Shown: one piece after another, positions 7,886 through 16,358 of the stretch
Position numbering within the stretch: the first letter of the stretch is position 1
Layout: each line of letters starts with the position of its first letter
NCBI GenBank assembly: GCA_002392545.1
Contig: DGHF01000222.1
Location: 1-38,918, forward strand
DNA: 38,918 nucleotides
Source: Ruminococcus sp. UBA3855
GTDB lineage: Bacteria; Bacillota; Clostridia; Oscillospirales; Ruminococcaceae
Direction of reading: 5' to 3'
Notes under the pieces: generated by a model
Databases searched by the model: none
Told to the model about the DNA's origin: nothing
What the model saw: only the letters and a program-made list of their open reading frames with translations
Program-made: the position numbers and the translations under genes

Positions 7886-10162
7886 ATGAAGCAAAAAAAA
7901 TCACTCAAAAAGCGGATGATTTCCGGAATCATGAGTGCTGCGATGCTGGCAACAAGTGCATTTTCTGCGGCTGCACCTGTAATGACTGCGAATGCGGCGG
8001 ACAATGATTATTATCAGGCACTGGCATTGTCATTGTATTTTTTTGATGCAAATGCCTGCGGTTCTGATGTGGATGAAGGACCATTGACATGGCGTGGAGA
8101 TTGCCACGTAGAGGATGAAAAAGCCCTGATTTCCAATGCAACAAACTTTGATTCTTCTTACAAGTCCCTTGTTGACCCTGACGGAGACGGAAAATTTGAC
8201 GTTGGCGGTGGTTATCATGATGCCGGCGACCACATCAAGTTTAATCTGACAATGGGCTTCGGTATGTCTTCCCTTGCAATGTCCGAATACCTCAACCCCG
8301 GAATTTATGACAAGGCTGGATGCAAAGACCATCTGGTTGCCATTCTCAAGAGAAATGCCGATTACATGATGAAGACCACATATCTGGATGGTTCTGGAAA
8401 CGTTGCAACCATCTGTTATGTTGTCGCTGATGGTGGTGTTGACCATAGCATGATGACACCTCCTGAGCAACAGCATTATGACCGTGCAACCTATTGGCTG
8501 ACCGCAAACAAGAACAATTCCGCTGTCTGCGGTGAAATGGCTGCTGCATTGGCTGGTACTGCATATGTTGTCAAGGATTCTGACCCTGCTTATGCTTCGG
8601 AATGCCTGAAATATGCAAAGGCTCTCTATAACTTTGGTACACAGCACAAGGGCAATGAAATGACCGGTCAAAGTCCGTATTATTCCACTGATGCAATGTG
8701 TGAAGATGAACTGGCTCTTGCCTCTGCTTGGCTCTGGATTAACGGCGAAGGTTCTAAGCCCACCCTGACACCTTCACAGGGTAGCTACAACGGCGTTTAT
8801 GACTACTATCGTTATACTTGGGATAAGGTATGGCAGGGCTATGCTGCTCTGATGTTCAAGGCAACCAAAGACAATGTTTTCAAGAGTGAATTGGAATTTG
8901 AAGTCAATAACGCTGGCGGTGTAACTGCTGGAAAATATAACGGCGACGGATGGGGCGCAGCTCGTTACAACTGCGGTCTCCAGATGAGTGCCCTTGCAGC
9001 AGCAGACGGTAACAGCTCCTCTGCACTTGCAACCGGTTCAAAATGGCAGATGGATTACATCCTCGGCGATAACCCATTAGGATACAGTTTCCTGATTGGT
9101 TACGGCAGTAAATGGCCCACACATATTCATCACCGTGCAGCCAATCCGGGGGATTTGTCCACCAATCCGGAAGCAAAGTATACACTTTACGGCGGACTGG
9201 TAGGCGGTATTGATGCATCCGGCAACTATGAAGACCATTCCGACAAGTACCAGTATACAGAAGGTGCATTGGATTATAACGGCTGTTTTGCTTTGGCTTG
9301 TGCCGGTCTTGCAAACCTGTTCGGCGGTTCTGACAAGGGTGCTTCTAAGATTGTTTCCAGTGCATCTGAATTCAAGAGCGGTTATTCCTTCGGCTCTAGT
9401 TCCACTGTAACTCCTACACCTTCCACTGATGAACCCCAAACAACAACTGCTCCTTCACAGTCCACAACTCCTGTTCAGACTACTAAGGCAACCACTACAC
9501 AAGCTCCGACCATTATTTCCGGCAAGAAAGATGCAACTGTTACTGAAAAGAAGAATGAAGAGGGTAAGACCTATTGGGGAATTGATACCACTGGTGCAAC
9601 AAAACTGACTGTTACCATCAAGACCAATTCCGGCGATACTGAAACAAACGGTGTATTTAATCCCCCTGGTGGATGGTCTCCCATTGACTGGACTGCAAAT
9701 GTCAGCAACGGCACAGCAACAATCACCTATACTGTTCCTGCTGGTCAGTCAAGTGTTGACTTCTGGGTATGGTGGCCTGAAACTGCAACCATTGAATCCG
9801 CTGTTCTGGACGTTCAGGAAGTACAGACTGTTGCAACTACCAAGGCAACAACAACCACTACTACCACCACCACAACAAAGGCAACTACTACCACAGTGGC
9901 AACCACAACAACTGTCGCTACAACTACCGTTGCAACACAGCCCACAAATCCGTCTGGTAATGTTACCACTTACGGCGACATTGACGGCGACGGTTCTGTC
10001 AGCATTCTGGACGTTCTGACATTGAATCAGTATCTCCTCGGTGTCGGCGATACGCCTAAGGGCATTGGAAATGCTGACGTTAATCGTGACGGAAATATTG
10101 CTGATGATGATGCTATGAACATTCTGAAATCTCTCGTAAAGCTGGTAAATCTTCCCTGCTGA
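7886..10162 (+). CDS. Secreted GH9 glucanase with C-terminal beta-sandwich module and dockerin
   Basis: A 758-aa cellulosomal enzyme. Residues 1-38 are a signal peptide ending near NAA. The GH9 catalytic domain follows (about 40-485), with the catalytic base region YHDAGDHIKF (DAGD at 112-115), the active-site HIHHR (413-417) in a typical GH9 signature, and the proton-donor region YTEGALDYNG (Glu459). A Thr/Pro linker (505-540) leads to a roughly 100-residue Trp-rich beta module (541-645, with GGWSPIDW and DFWVWW). It may be a carbohydrate-binding module, family not assigned. A second Thr-only linker (650-690) precedes the type I dockerin (695-758) with two calcium loops, DIDGDGSVS and DVNRDGNIA. 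GH9 enzymes cut beta-1,4-glucans; endo or processive action cannot be told. No Ig-like or CBM3c module is seen. Confidence 0.95.
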   Translation: MKQKKSLKKRMISGIMSAAMLATSAFSAAAPVMTANAADNDYYQALALSLYFFDANACGSDVDEGPLTWRGDCHVEDEKALISNATNFDSSYKSLVDPDGDGKFDVGGGYHDAGDHIKFNLTMGFGMSSLAMSEYLNPGIYDKAGCKDHLVAILKRNADYMMKTTYLDGSGNVATICYVVADGGVDHSMMTPPEQQHYDRATYWLTANKNNSAVCGEMAAALAGTAYVVKDSDPAYASECLKYAKALYNFGTQHKGNEMTGQSPYYSTDAMCEDELALASAWLWINGEGSKPTLTPSQGSYNGVYDYYRYTWDKVWQGYAALMFKATKDNVFKSELEFEVNNAGGVTAGKYNGDGWGAARYNCGLQMSALAAADGNSSSALATGSKWQMDYILGDNPLGYSFLIGYGSKWPTHIHHRAANPGDLSTNPEAKYTLYGGLVGGIDASGNYEDHSDKYQYTEGALDYNGCFALACAGLANLFGGSDKGASKIVSSASEFKSGYSFGSSSTVTPTPSTDEPQTTTAPSQSTTPVQTTKATTTQAPTIISGKKDATVTEKKNEEGKTYWGIDTTGATKLTVTIKTNSGDTETNGVFNPPGGWSPIDWTANVSNGTATITYTVPAGQSSVDFWVWWPETATIESAVLDVQEVQTVATTKATTTTTTTTTTKATTTTVATTTTVATTTVATQPTNPSGNVTTYGDIDGDGSVSILDVLTLNQYLLGVGDTPKGIGNADVNRDGNIADDDAMNILKSLVKLVNLPC
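9835..9945 (+). repeat. Low-complexity Thr-codon tract in the GH9 linker
   Basis: About 110 bases of ACA/ACT/ACC codons with interspersed GCA/GTC, coding for a Thr-rich linker between the beta module and the dockerin. It is in frame, and its length probably varies between strains. Confidence 0.8.
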
Positions 10163-10173
10163 TTGAGATAAAA

Positions 10174-10216
10174 AATCAAACGGCTGAGCCAATGGTTCAG
10201 CCGTTTTTTGATTTAT
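10174..10216. terminator. Bidirectional terminator between the GH9 and PHP genes
   Basis: AATCAAA plus CGGCTGAGCC (10181-10190), loop AAT, GGTTCAGCCG (10194-10203) then TTTTTTGATTT. The long stem with A/T flanks can end transcripts from both sides; the minus-strand stop codon of the PHP gene lies at 10213-10215. Confidence 0.88.
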
Positions 10217-10983
10217 TCTTTTGGCATCATGTCGGGGAGATAGTCAATCAATTTCAATCCTGCCATGATTGCCATATTCTGACAGGTTGCCTGTGCGGTG
10301 CGGTTGTTGAGCCTGTCAGGGGTATGTGCATCACATCCGATAATTGCCTTACATCCCATATCTCCGGCGAGTTTCAGGAAATGGGGACTGGTATAATGTC
10401 TGTTTTCCACAACACCAAGGAGATTGATTTCAACGGGAATGTCATGTTCTTTGAGGTATTGGCATAATCTTGTATAATGCCTGTCGTAAATCTCACGTGA
10501 ACCGGCAAAGCCCATCAAATCCGGATGTGCAAGGTATTGATATTTTCCGGTCTCCATCCCTTCAATGCAGATATTCACATATTGTTCGAGCAAGGTTTCA
10601 TCTGAAAAAATCTGCCCCAGATATTGAGAGGGTTCACGCTTCATGAAGTGTTCCCCTAATATCATATAATCAATGGGATAGCCTGAAAATAATTTCTCCT
10701 GTTCTTCCATCAGCTCCGGAATATATTCTGATTCGAACCCGATATAAATGGTAATGTCATTTTTGTACTCATCCCGAAGAGAAGTCAGGCTGTTGAAATA
10801 ATCATCTATCTGAGAAGCCTTCATTCTGATATTGGATTCGAAATCATCCGGATAGACCCACGGGCAATGGTCAGAAAAGCCAAGAACCTTCATGCCGTTC
10901 TGAATGGCTTTTTCAACATATTCTCTGTCTGAACCCCATGCATGGTGACAGCGTTCAGTATGGGTGTGATAATTTGCCAGCAT
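10213..10983 (-). CDS. PHP-domain phosphoesterase, probable histidinol-phosphatase
   Basis: A 256-aa single-domain PHP protein. The start ATG at 10981-10983 is chosen because GAAAGG lies 9 bases upstream; an ATG nine bases earlier overlaps that site. Metal-binding motifs are in order: NYHTHTERCHHA near the N-terminus, FSDHCPW, FESEYIP, LAHPD and IGCDAHTPD near the end. These match the HisJ/HisK-type histidinol-phosphatase family, which hydrolyses L-histidinol phosphate in histidine synthesis. No other his gene is nearby, so another PHP phosphatase substrate is possible. It is cytosolic. It sits between cellulosomal genes but is oriented with the protease gene upstream; the gap is only 17 bases, so they may share a transcript. 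Confidence 0.85.
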   Translation of the reverse strand: MLANYHTHTERCHHAWGSDREYVEKAIQNGMKVLGFSDHCPWVYPDDFESNIRMKASQIDDYFNSLTSLRDEYKNDITIYIGFESEYIPELMEEQEKLFSGYPIDYMILGEHFMKREPSQYLGQIFSDETLLEQYVNICIEGMETGKYQYLAHPDLMGFAGSREIYDRHYTRLCQYLKEHDIPVEINLLGVVENRHYTSPHFLKLAGDMGCKAIIGCDAHTPDRLNNRTAQATCQNMAIMAGLKLIDYLPDMMPKE

Positions 10984-11000
10984 TGACATCATCCTTTCTT

Positions 11001-13181
11001 TTATTCGCCTGCGCCCATCTTAGCGGCATATATGAGAATTTCGGCGGCATCAGAAGCGTTAATATCATCGATGCGGTCAAAATTGGCACGGTTTTTCCAG
11101 TCATCATCTGCATAGGATGGAGTTTCACCAGCTCCGACCTCGGCGGAATAAATCAAAATCAAGGAAGCATCCACAGCATCAATTGTTCCGCTTTTATCCA
11201 CGTCGCCAATCTCGAAATCTTCTTCTGCTCCGACTTCTTCCACAATGAGCTGATATGTGGTTGTCAGATTGTCCTTTGCAACGGTTAATTCCACGGTATC
11301 AATACCGCCCTTGACGGAAATTTCTGCAATTTCACCGGAAGCAATGGAATTTCCGCTATAGGAAATACTGCCGTCAGAAATGGGCATGATGGAAATATTT
11401 CTTGTTCCCTTGTCAGTGTAATAATGGAGAACATTCTTTTCGTCAGTTGTGGTTGCATATTCGCTGTGACCGTTCTCAATGCAAAGGAGGCTTGACAGAA
11501 TGGGTTCAGCCTCCTGAAAACGCATAGTTGTGCTCGTATTGAGTCCGTCAGGAGTATCAGCATAGGCGGTAATGGTCATATCGCCATAAAAGACAATGGG
11601 ATTTTCATATTTAACATAATCCGCCCCATTCAGGGAATAATACATATCAGCATTATCAAGGTTAGACAATGTGATGTTGGTATTGGCTTTGATGTGGCTT
11701 TCCGTTTCGGAGAAGTTCACAACTCCTGCATCCTGCGTGATAGCTTTTAATGAGATATTGCCATATTTCATATTTGTAGTAGATTCTGTCCCATTAGCAG
11801 AATAGGTATATGTTTCTTCAGGGATAGAATACATATCTGTCCATTCCGTACCATTGGCACTGAAAAAACTCTGATTTTCTGCAAAATTTCGATTTAATAA
11901 TTCCATTGTGAAAACGCTGTCAGAAACGTTGGTTGAACCGTCTGCATTATTCCACTCTGTATGCGAAGCCTGTTCGCAGGGGATACGATTTCCCTTTGTT
12001 TTGGCAACAATGGAAAATGTCGTTCCGCCCTCCACGAAAATGGGCTTATCCAATGTGATGGTATGGTATCCGGCATTCTGGAAAGATTCTTTCTTGGAAG
12101 CTGAAAGCGTTCCGGAAGTGGGATTTTTTGCATCCGTGATTCCGGTATAGACGGAAATTTCGAAATCATCCGGCTGGATTCCGTAAACCATCACGGAAGA
12201 AACCCATTGACTGGTATTCGCTGTGAAAACATTCGCAGAATATGCACCATCTTCCGCATTGGAAACGGTCATCATTCCGGAATATCCATAATCATCATGC
12301 TGGAATAAATTCATATGCGCCTGTGCCTTTTCGGATTCCACGGAATAAATATCACTCAGTTTTTCATCATAGGAAATCCAGAAATAGCCATATTCGCCCC
12401 AGTTCGTGCCCCAGCTGTTTTTACAGAGCCATGCGCCATTCTGAGAGGGTTTCGCATTGAAATACTCTGCCGGAAAATCGTCATCCCATCCCACAATACT
12501 AATGCTGTGCAAGGAAGATTCCTGATTTTCGGTAATGTCCCAGTTGAGAAAATAGGAATGATGTTCTTCATTATAGCAATATTGACTTTGTGTGTATCTT
12601 GCACTGATGGAATGACCATTGTAGATTGCAGATTTGATATCATCCCTGTCAGAGGGGGAATAAAGGGAAATATCTGTCACATGGTATTTTGACTGATTCT
12701 GAACCTCTTTCATGGTGAGATTGGAATTGACGATTTCCGAATTCCCATAGGGTGAATCTTCTTCGTCAACAGCTCCTACCCAACTGGTGAGCATTCCCAT
12801 TTCCTGCAATGCGTCCTGACTTCCAGCATCAAATACATTCCCCGTCGGGGACGGATAGCCGAAATTTCCGCAGTACATATGATACGCTAAGTGCCATTCG
12901 GAAAGGTCAATGATGGGATTATTTTTCATCTGACTGGTTTCAATGGCATTGATGGCGGAAAATGCCCAGCAGTTTTCAAATGGTTCAATGCTGGTGCGGT
13001 CTGCCTCCAGAGAGGACAATAACGCCTGCTCCTTTACGGAGCTGACAAGACCACTTTTCCTTAAATCGAATGAAGAGGGAAGATTGTCTTCTGCATTAGC
13101 AGAAATCATTCCCCATTGTGCGGTAAGCATTGCCCCCAATACCATCGCTGAAATGATACGCTTGTTTTTTGAATATTTCAT
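11001..13181 (-). CDS. Secreted papain-family (C1) cysteine protease with lectin-like domain and dockerin
   Basis: A 726-aa protein with a signal peptide (1-30, ending ISANA). The C1 protease domain (about 34-280) shows Gln52 (VKEQ), catalytic Cys71 (ENCWAFSA), His225 (LHSISIVGWDDDF) and Asn255 (KNSWGTNWGEYGYF). Residues about 295-410 resemble the lectin-like domain found after C1 domains in Firmicutes and archaea (SGMMTVSN, then repeated beta strands). Beta-rich segments follow up to about 650. The C-terminus is a dockerin-like pair: a normal loop, GDVDKSGTIDAVDASL, and a degenerate second unit, NFDRIDDINASDAAE. An insertion of over ten residues separates Gln52 from Cys71 compared with classical papains. 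It may process cellulosome parts or digest plant or competitor proteins. Its own promoter is at 13222-13250. Confidence 0.92.
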   Translation of the reverse strand: MKYSKNKRIISAMVLGAMLTAQWGMISANAEDNLPSSFDLRKSGLVSSVKEQALLSSLEADRTSIEPFENCWAFSAINAIETSQMKNNPIIDLSEWHLAYHMYCGNFGYPSPTGNVFDAGSQDALQEMGMLTSWVGAVDEEDSPYGNSEIVNSNLTMKEVQNQSKYHVTDISLYSPSDRDDIKSAIYNGHSISARYTQSQYCYNEEHHSYFLNWDITENQESSLHSISIVGWDDDFPAEYFNAKPSQNGAWLCKNSWGTNWGEYGYFWISYDEKLSDIYSVESEKAQAHMNLFQHDDYGYSGMMTVSNAEDGAYSANVFTANTSQWVSSVMVYGIQPDDFEISVYTGITDAKNPTSGTLSASKKESFQNAGYHTITLDKPIFVEGGTTFSIVAKTKGNRIPCEQASHTEWNNADGSTNVSDSVFTMELLNRNFAENQSFFSANGTEWTDMYSIPEETYTYSANGTESTTNMKYGNISLKAITQDAGVVNFSETESHIKANTNITLSNLDNADMYYSLNGADYVKYENPIVFYGDMTITAYADTPDGLNTSTTMRFQEAEPILSSLLCIENGHSEYATTTDEKNVLHYYTDKGTRNISIMPISDGSISYSGNSIASGEIAEISVKGGIDTVELTVAKDNLTTTYQLIVEEVGAEEDFEIGDVDKSGTIDAVDASLILIYSAEVGAGETPSYADDDWKNRANFDRIDDINASDAAEILIYAAKMGAGE

Positions 13182-13221
13182 TTCTTTGTCTCCTTTATAT
13201 AAAAAAATAACTTACCCTACT

Positions 13222-13250
13222 ATTATAGCACAATTATTCTGATATGTCAA
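13222..13250 (-). promoter_or_regulatory. Sigma-A promoter for the C1 protease gene
   Basis: Minus strand TTGACA (13250-13245), 17-base spacer, TATAAT (13227-13222), a perfect consensus about 40 bases upstream of the start codon. AAGGAG precedes the ATG. Confidence 0.92.
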
Positions 13251-13319
13251 TCAAATTTCAACGGCACAGCCAATTTTTCACACTGTACCAAAAATTCTTT
13301 GAAATGTCAGACAGTACAC

Positions 13320-13350
13320 AATATGCAATAAAAAAGCGATAATATGCAAT
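13320..13350 (+). repeat. Paired direct repeat AATATGCAAT abutting the pectate lyase promoter
   Basis: AATATGCAAT at 13320-13329 and again at 13341-13350, exactly 21 bases apart (two helical turns), the second copy touching the -35 hexamer. This geometry suits a dimeric activator or repressor bound on one face of the DNA. Confidence 0.55.
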
Positions 13351-13378
13351 TGATTTTTGATGTGAAATATGATAAAAT
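13350..13378 (+). promoter_or_regulatory. Sigma-A promoter for the pectate lyase gene
   Basis: TTGATT (13350-13355), 17-base spacer, TAAAAT (13373-13378). It gives a leader of about 60 bases before the ATG at 13444. Confidence 0.78.
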
Positions 13379-13443
13379 GATAACTAAGATATAGTTTGTT
13401 CACAATTATGTGAGCATGTTCGTAATGAAAGGAATTGGCGATT

Positions 13444-16125
13444 ATGAAAAAGAGAATCAAAATCTGTATTTCGGCTTTTTTGGCGGTTGTGATGGCGATT
13501 GCTCCCACATCCGTCTATCAACAGCAAATGCAGAAAGTCAGTGCCGCAGGAAATCTCCTTGCATTTCCGGGGGCGGTCGGTGCTGGACGTTATGCAACCG
13601 GCGGACGTGGCGGAGAGGTTTACCATGTTACCAACCTCAACGACAGCGGAACAGGTTCATTCCGTGATGCGGTCAGTAAATCGGGGCGAATTGTCGTCTT
13701 TGATGTCAGTGGTACAATTGAACTGTCAAGCAATATCCTTGTGCAGAGCAATATCACCATTGCCGGACAGACAGCCCCTGGGGGTGCAGGAATTACCCTC
13801 AAAAATTACAAAATGGGCATGAGCGGTGACAATGTTATCTGTCGTTTTGTCAGCTCCCGACCAGGTCCATATAAGGCTACCAGCTCCGGCAATGATGCTT
13901 GGGGCGGTGCAAAGGGTTCAAACTCCATCATTGACCACTGCTCCATGAGCTGGACGACTGACGAACAATGGGGCTTGTATTCAAACAATGAATATTATAC
14001 GGTGCAATACTCCATTATCGGACCTGCGGATTCATGGGGCGGTCATGCGAAGGGATTGCACGGATTCGGCTTGATGATGGGCAAGGGATACAGCACATTC
14101 GACCACAATTTAATTATTCACAATGTTTCCAGAAATTTCCGTGGTAAAATCGAAGGAACAGAGACTGCCGACTTCACTAATAATGTTATTTACAACTGGG
14201 CATATCAGACGGCATACGGCACAATCGGTCACTTGAATTATGTCAATAATACCCTCAAGATGGGCAATGGCACGACAGGCGGAAAGCATTATGTCAATGT
14301 TGACAGTACCACCAAACCACAGAATTTCAAGATATTCTTACAGGGCAACAGAATGCTGAATAAGGATAATTCCGTTTATGACACGGTAACGTCTGATAAC
14401 TGGAATGGTATTGACATCAAGGCGGCTTTAACCACTGATTATGGCATTACAAAAGATACTCTTAAAAGTTCCACTTCCTTCCAGACGACCGTCAACAGTG
14501 TGAATGTATCGACTGCGGACACCTGCGAAAGTGCAGAAGTCTCCTATGAACATGTATTGGATTTCGCCGGAAATGGCATTTCCTCCAATACCAGAACCGC
14601 CGTTGACCAGCAATGCGCCTACGAGGCACGGACAGGGACGGGCAATCTCTCCGGAACAGCTGCCTATGATGATGCAACGGATGCCAACAAGACCAATATT
14701 GACAAATATCACATTGAATGCGGTGTGACCTATACATACCCCTCCGCCGTCACACAGAAGACCATCACCGATGCTGATAATGACGGCATGGATGATGAAT
14801 GGGAAGTGCTCCGTGGTCTGAATCCCAACGACCCCACCGACTACAAGGGCGATTATTGCGGAATGGGATACATGAACATTGAATATTATATCAACGATTT
14901 GACAGTGAATGCATTCCCTGAGGGGATTGTGGAATTGTCTCCGGAAACATCCTCCATTGAGTACACATCTGCATTCACGCAGATGGAAGCAGAAAATTAT
15001 TCTGACCAGTCCGGAATCCGTTCAGAAGATACCTCCGATTCTGTCGGTGTTCAGAATATTGGCTTCATTGAGAATGGGGATTATGTATTATACAAATATC
15101 TGGACTTTGAAGAAGGTGCAAACAGCTTCATTGCAAGAGCATCTGGAAACGCCTGCACCATGGAATTGTACCTTGATAATCTGACCGGAACACCTGTTGC
15201 AAGTGTCTCTTATTCCGGAAGTGGCAGTTTCTCCAAATGGGAAGATGTTTCTTTCAACATTCCCACCATTAAGGGACAGCATAACTTATACATCAAGTTC
15301 ACAGGAGGAGAGGGATACCTCATGAACCTGAACTATTTCAAATTCAGCAAAGACAGCATTCCCGTGAGTGGCATTTTGGGCGAAAATCTCACCGTATCCG
15401 ACATGGAAAACGGCTTTGACTGGAAATTTGCAGAAAATGCCAATGTTGATTCACTGATTTTCGGCGACCGTGCATTCACCATCACAGAAATGCCGACTTC
15501 CCTAATGGGGGCTGAACAGATTTTAACCGCCTGCGATTCCAAAAGCGATATGTCCCTGACGGCAAATTTCAAGGCGACAAAAGATATTCTTGTGAGTGTT
15601 GCCGTGGATGAGCGTGTAGAGAATATGCCCTCTTTCCTCGCTGGTTACACGAAAACAGATATGACAATGAAATCTTCCAATGATGTGACATTCGTCATTT
15701 ACCAGAAGAATTTCAACAATGGCGATACCGTCGAATTGGGTTCGAATGGACAGTCTGCATATTGTGTGAATTATACGATATTCCTCTCTGAAACTTCTGA
15801 ACCCATCCCCACCGAACCGGAAACAACTGAACCAATCACCGAAGAACCCACTACCGAAGAGCCTACTCAGCCCATTCCTGAACCAACGGACGCCACAACA
15901 GAGCCCTCACAGCCTGCCTCTGAACAGCCTGTAACTTATGGGGATGTTGACGGAGATGGAGCTGTTAGTATTATCGACGTTCTGACCCTGAATCAGTATC
16001 TCCTTGGAATTGGCGACATTGAAACGGAATACCTTGAAAATGCCGACGTTGACCACAATGGATTGCTGGAAGACTCCGACGCTATGACCATCTTGAAATA
16101 CCTCGTAAAACTTGCAACTTTCTGA
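13444..16125 (+). CDS. Secreted PL1 pectate lyase with CBM6, unknown module and dockerin
   Basis: An 893-aa protein. The ATG at 13444 follows GAAAGGA; a TTG nine bases earlier is less likely. Signal peptide 1-35. The PL1-type parallel beta-helix (about 37-430) shows AFPGAVGAGRYATGGRGG, VYHVTNLNDSGTGSFRDAV, VVFDVSGTIEL, the IDHCSMSW strand and a VSRNFRG segment with the probable catalytic Arg. It should cleave polygalacturonate by calcium-dependent beta-elimination. A calcium-loop-like DADNDGMDDEWE segment closes the helix. Residues about 508-635 resemble CBM6 (MEAENYSDQSG ... FIENGDYVLYK ... MNLNYFKF). Residues 640-780 form an unrecognised beta module, followed by a Thr/Pro/Glu linker and a type I dockerin (about 831-893: DVDGDGAVS, DVDHNGLLE), close in sequence to that of the GH9 enzyme. 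The gene has its own promoter and terminator. Confidence 0.92.
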   Translation: MKKRIKICISAFLAVVMAIAPTSVYQQQMQKVSAAGNLLAFPGAVGAGRYATGGRGGEVYHVTNLNDSGTGSFRDAVSKSGRIVVFDVSGTIELSSNILVQSNITIAGQTAPGGAGITLKNYKMGMSGDNVICRFVSSRPGPYKATSSGNDAWGGAKGSNSIIDHCSMSWTTDEQWGLYSNNEYYTVQYSIIGPADSWGGHAKGLHGFGLMMGKGYSTFDHNLIIHNVSRNFRGKIEGTETADFTNNVIYNWAYQTAYGTIGHLNYVNNTLKMGNGTTGGKHYVNVDSTTKPQNFKIFLQGNRMLNKDNSVYDTVTSDNWNGIDIKAALTTDYGITKDTLKSSTSFQTTVNSVNVSTADTCESAEVSYEHVLDFAGNGISSNTRTAVDQQCAYEARTGTGNLSGTAAYDDATDANKTNIDKYHIECGVTYTYPSAVTQKTITDADNDGMDDEWEVLRGLNPNDPTDYKGDYCGMGYMNIEYYINDLTVNAFPEGIVELSPETSSIEYTSAFTQMEAENYSDQSGIRSEDTSDSVGVQNIGFIENGDYVLYKYLDFEEGANSFIARASGNACTMELYLDNLTGTPVASVSYSGSGSFSKWEDVSFNIPTIKGQHNLYIKFTGGEGYLMNLNYFKFSKDSIPVSGILGENLTVSDMENGFDWKFAENANVDSLIFGDRAFTITEMPTSLMGAEQILTACDSKSDMSLTANFKATKDILVSVAVDERVENMPSFLAGYTKTDMTMKSSNDVTFVIYQKNFNNGDTVELGSNGQSAYCVNYTIFLSETSEPIPTEPETTEPITEEPTTEEPTQPIPEPTDATTEPSQPASEQPVTYGDVDGDGAVSIIDVLTLNQYLLGIGDIETEYLENADVDHNGLLEDSDAMTILKYLVKLATF

Positions 16126-16143
16126 TTTTTAAATATTCCCCCG

Positions 16144-16175
16144 ACTGCGCCGGAACTTCCGGTGCAGTTCTTTTT
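16144..16175 (+). terminator. Terminator after the pectate lyase gene
   Basis: Inverted repeat ACTGCGCCGGAA (16144-16155) / TTCCGGTGCAGT (16157-16168) with one G-T pair, followed by TCTTTTT. Confidence 0.88.
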
Positions 16176-16271
16176 GTACAAATTGGAAACGAAGTTGTTA
16201 TTTTTGTTGTGAAATATCCACAATGTTGATTGTGCTTTTTACAACAAGATTCCGATTTTTTCCAGAAAGCA

Positions 16272-16300
16272 TTTACTTTATGTTCCAAATATGCTATAAT
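16272..16300 (+). promoter_or_regulatory. Sigma-A promoter for the GGDEF/EAL gene and following dockerin gene
   Basis: TTTACT (16272-16277), 17-base spacer, TATAAT (16295-16300). AAAGGGGAG precedes the ATG at 16359. No c-di-GMP riboswitch is recognisable in the roughly 50-base leader. Confidence 0.75.
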
Positions 16301-16358
16301 AAATGTGTATTCTGAAACAATGATAGAAAAAAAGGATATTTGAAAGGGGAGATTTTAA

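Noticed and set aside
9835..9945. Repeat tract considered as a CRISPR or satellite array
   Set aside because: Units are in-frame Thr codons of a linker, without spacers or fixed repeat units.
16126..16358. c-di-GMP riboswitch before the EAL gene
   Set aside because: The leader after the promoter is only about 50 bases and shows no GEMM-type core.
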